Shown here piece by piece: positions 5,209 through 6,195 of a DNA stretch of 6,195 nucleotides. This DNA comes from Clostridia bacterium (GTDB taxonomy: Bacteria > Bacillota > Clostridia > Oscillospirales > Acutalibacteraceae), in the NCBI GenBank assembly GCA_900769375.1, contig CAAGGN010000269.1, positions 1-6,195 of the forward strand. The letters run 5' to 3'. The notes beneath the pieces were generated by a model. The model ran no database searches. It was given only the letters and a program-made list of their open reading frames with translations, and was not told where the DNA came from. How positions within the stretch are numbered: the stretch's first letter is position 1; every line of letters starts with the position of its first letter. Position numbers and translations under genes: made by a program.

Positions 5209-5235
5209 AAATCCCGAGGTTAAACCTCGGGATTT
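5209..5235. terminator. Bidirectional rho-independent terminator
   Basis: An 11-bp perfect stem, AAATCCCGAGG (5209-5219) with CCTCGGGATTT (5225-5235), and a five-base loop TTAAA. T-rich sequence follows on the plus strand, and its A-rich counterpart lies on the left for the minus strand. It ends immediately beside the apbE stop codon and serves both convergent genes. Confidence 0.9.
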
Positions 5236-6195
5236 TTAATTTTCATAGGTATAAGTTTTAAAGCTTTCTGAATATTCTTTTTTGCCGTCAGGCAACACCC
5301 ACAAAGCTTCTACCCCTGCAAGATTTGAAACAAGCTTTTTACCGTCTTTTAAATTCATATTAAAAAGGGCGGTAGAAAGGGCGTCCGCCTTACCCGAATC
5401 CGCGCACAATACCGATACGGAACGGAAATCAGTCCCAGGCATTAAGGTGTCAGGATTTATAATATGATGATAGTTTTTACCGTTTACAATATAATATCTT
5501 TGATAATTGCCGCTGGTTACTATGCTATTATCGGTTAACTTTATATACTCTAAGTATGCGTCATCATCTTGGCGTTCTGGATTTTCAATGCCCACTGACC
5601 AACCCTCTCCATCGGGTTTGTTACCAATAGTGCGGACATTTCCGCCCACATTGAGAAGATAACCGGTTTTCCCTTTTTCTTCTAAATAAAGGGCTATCTG
5701 CTCAACGGCATAACCCTTGGCGATAGCGCCCACATCTAATTCCATTTTCGGATCAGAAAGAAACACGGTAGAGTTTTCCTCGTCAACTATAACCTTTTCT
5801 ATATCGGTATGCTCTGCGGCATTTCTCAGTTCTTCTATAGGGGGAAGCTCTGCTTTTTCGGGGTGGTTTATACCTTCCGTTCTATAGTCGTGCCAAATGG
5901 AAAGCACACTACCCATAGCCACATTCATTCGGCCATCTGTAAGATCATACATTTCCTTTGAAAAAAGCAAAAGGTCGATTATTTCTTTATCCACCTTAAC
6001 TTCTTTATGTACGCCATTTTCGGTAGCATTGACGGTACAAAGATTATTTACGCCTTCATAGCGGTTATAAATGTTATAAAGCTGATGATATTTTTGCAGC
6101 AGAGCTTTAATTTCATCGCAAACCGCATTGAATTCACCTTCGGTTTTCTCGTAGCCAACGATAGTGGTTGCCGTATCAAAATAATCAAAGGAATA
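5236..6195 (-). CDS. apbE: FAD:protein FMN transferase ApbE (N-terminus outside window)
   Basis: ApbE proteins move FMN from FAD onto a threonine or serine of target flavoproteins, such as RnfG/RnfD subunits, usually on the outer face of the membrane. The frame is open to the window edge, giving 319 residues; the GTG at 5994 is internal, since the preceding YSFDYFDTATTIVGYEKTEGEF is the ApbE beginning. Motifs numbered from the edge: YFDTATTIVGY 5-15, GGRMNVA-like DGRMNVAMGS ~87-96, LDVGAIAKGYA ~153-163 (flavin site), LNVGGNVRTIG ~181-191, SGNYQRYY ~228-235, HHIINPDT ~243-250, and DALST ~271-275 with the metal-binding Asp and Thr. Full proteins are about 340-360 residues including a lipoprotein signal, so only a short N-terminal part is missing. 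Convergent with the operon on its left; its promoter and partners lie beyond the window. Confidence 0.95.
   Translation of the reverse strand, partial: YSFDYFDTATTIVGYEKTEGEFNAVCDEIKALLQKYHQLYNIYNRYEGVNNLCTVNATENGVHKEVKVDKEIIDLLLFSKEMYDLTDGRMNVAMGSVLSIWHDYRTEGINHPEKAELPPIEELRNAAEHTDIEKVIVDEENSTVFLSDPKMELDVGAIAKGYAVEQIALYLEEKGKTGYLLNVGGNVRTIGNKPDGEGWSVGIENPERQDDDAYLEYIKLTDNSIVTSGNYQRYYIVNGKNYHHIINPDTLMPGTDFRSVSVLCADSGKADALSTALFNMNLKDGKKLVSNLAGVEALWVLPDGKKEYSESFKTYTYEN

Noticed and set aside
5995..6195. ApbE starting at the GTG at 5994, leaving 5995-6195 as intergenic
   Set aside because: The upstream frame is open to the edge and encodes clear ApbE N-terminal sequence, so the internal GTG is not the start.

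Overview
The window reads like a chromosomal segment of an anaerobic Firmicute of the class Clostridia, probably a gut Oscillospiraceae/Ruminococcaceae-type bacterium. This rests on the clostridial character of the GH36 alpha-galactosidase, the Ogg fragment, the DUF6198-like membrane protein and the ApbE protein, on GGAGG-type ribosome binding sites, and on a consensus TTGACA-17-TATAAT promoter. No taxon can be proved from the window alone.

Layout, left to right. (1) The 3' half of a GH36 alpha-galactosidase gene on the plus strand enters from the left edge. It is followed by two tandem copies of a short palindromic intergenic repeat (TGTCATTCTGA...TCAGAATGACG type) and a bidirectional terminator. 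(2) On the minus strand lies a 5'-truncated 8-oxoguanine DNA glycosylase fragment (HhH-GPD domain only). It breaks off near 1650-1660 at a stretch of about 240 bp of non-coding DNA that carries four TTCTCCCC repeats. (3) Next comes a tRNA-Ser(CGA) 3' remnant: anticodon loop, long variable arm, T arm, acceptor strand and encoded CCA are present, but the 5' half is missing. A strong hairpin follows, then two smaller hairpins, a second 23-bp copy of the tRNA 3' end and another terminator. This 1650-2130 stretch looks like the scar of one or more site-specific integration or deletion events at a tRNA-Ser gene. (4) On the minus strand, a two-gene ABC exporter operon (ATPase then ABC-2 permease, ATGA overlap) is driven by a near-perfect sigma-A promoter whose -10 box overlaps an 18-bp perfect palindrome. 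(5) Divergently on the plus strand, a second two-gene unit encodes an SdpI-family membrane protein and a six-helix DUF6198/YczE-like membrane protein, ending in a bidirectional terminator. (6) On the minus strand, an ApbE-type FAD:protein FMN transferase runs off the right edge.

The central block (2176-5200) is the most coherent functional unit. A BcrA/BcrB-like exporter lies back to back with an SdpI-like immunity protein, a set expected to protect the cell envelope against an antimicrobial peptide or toxin. That role is inferred from family membership and context; no peptide gene, sensor kinase or regulator is visible in the window. The flanking galactosidase and ApbE genes are ordinary metabolic genes. 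I do not see strong evidence of an entirely new system; the least explained DNA is the tRNA-derived repeat and hairpin array at 1650-2160.
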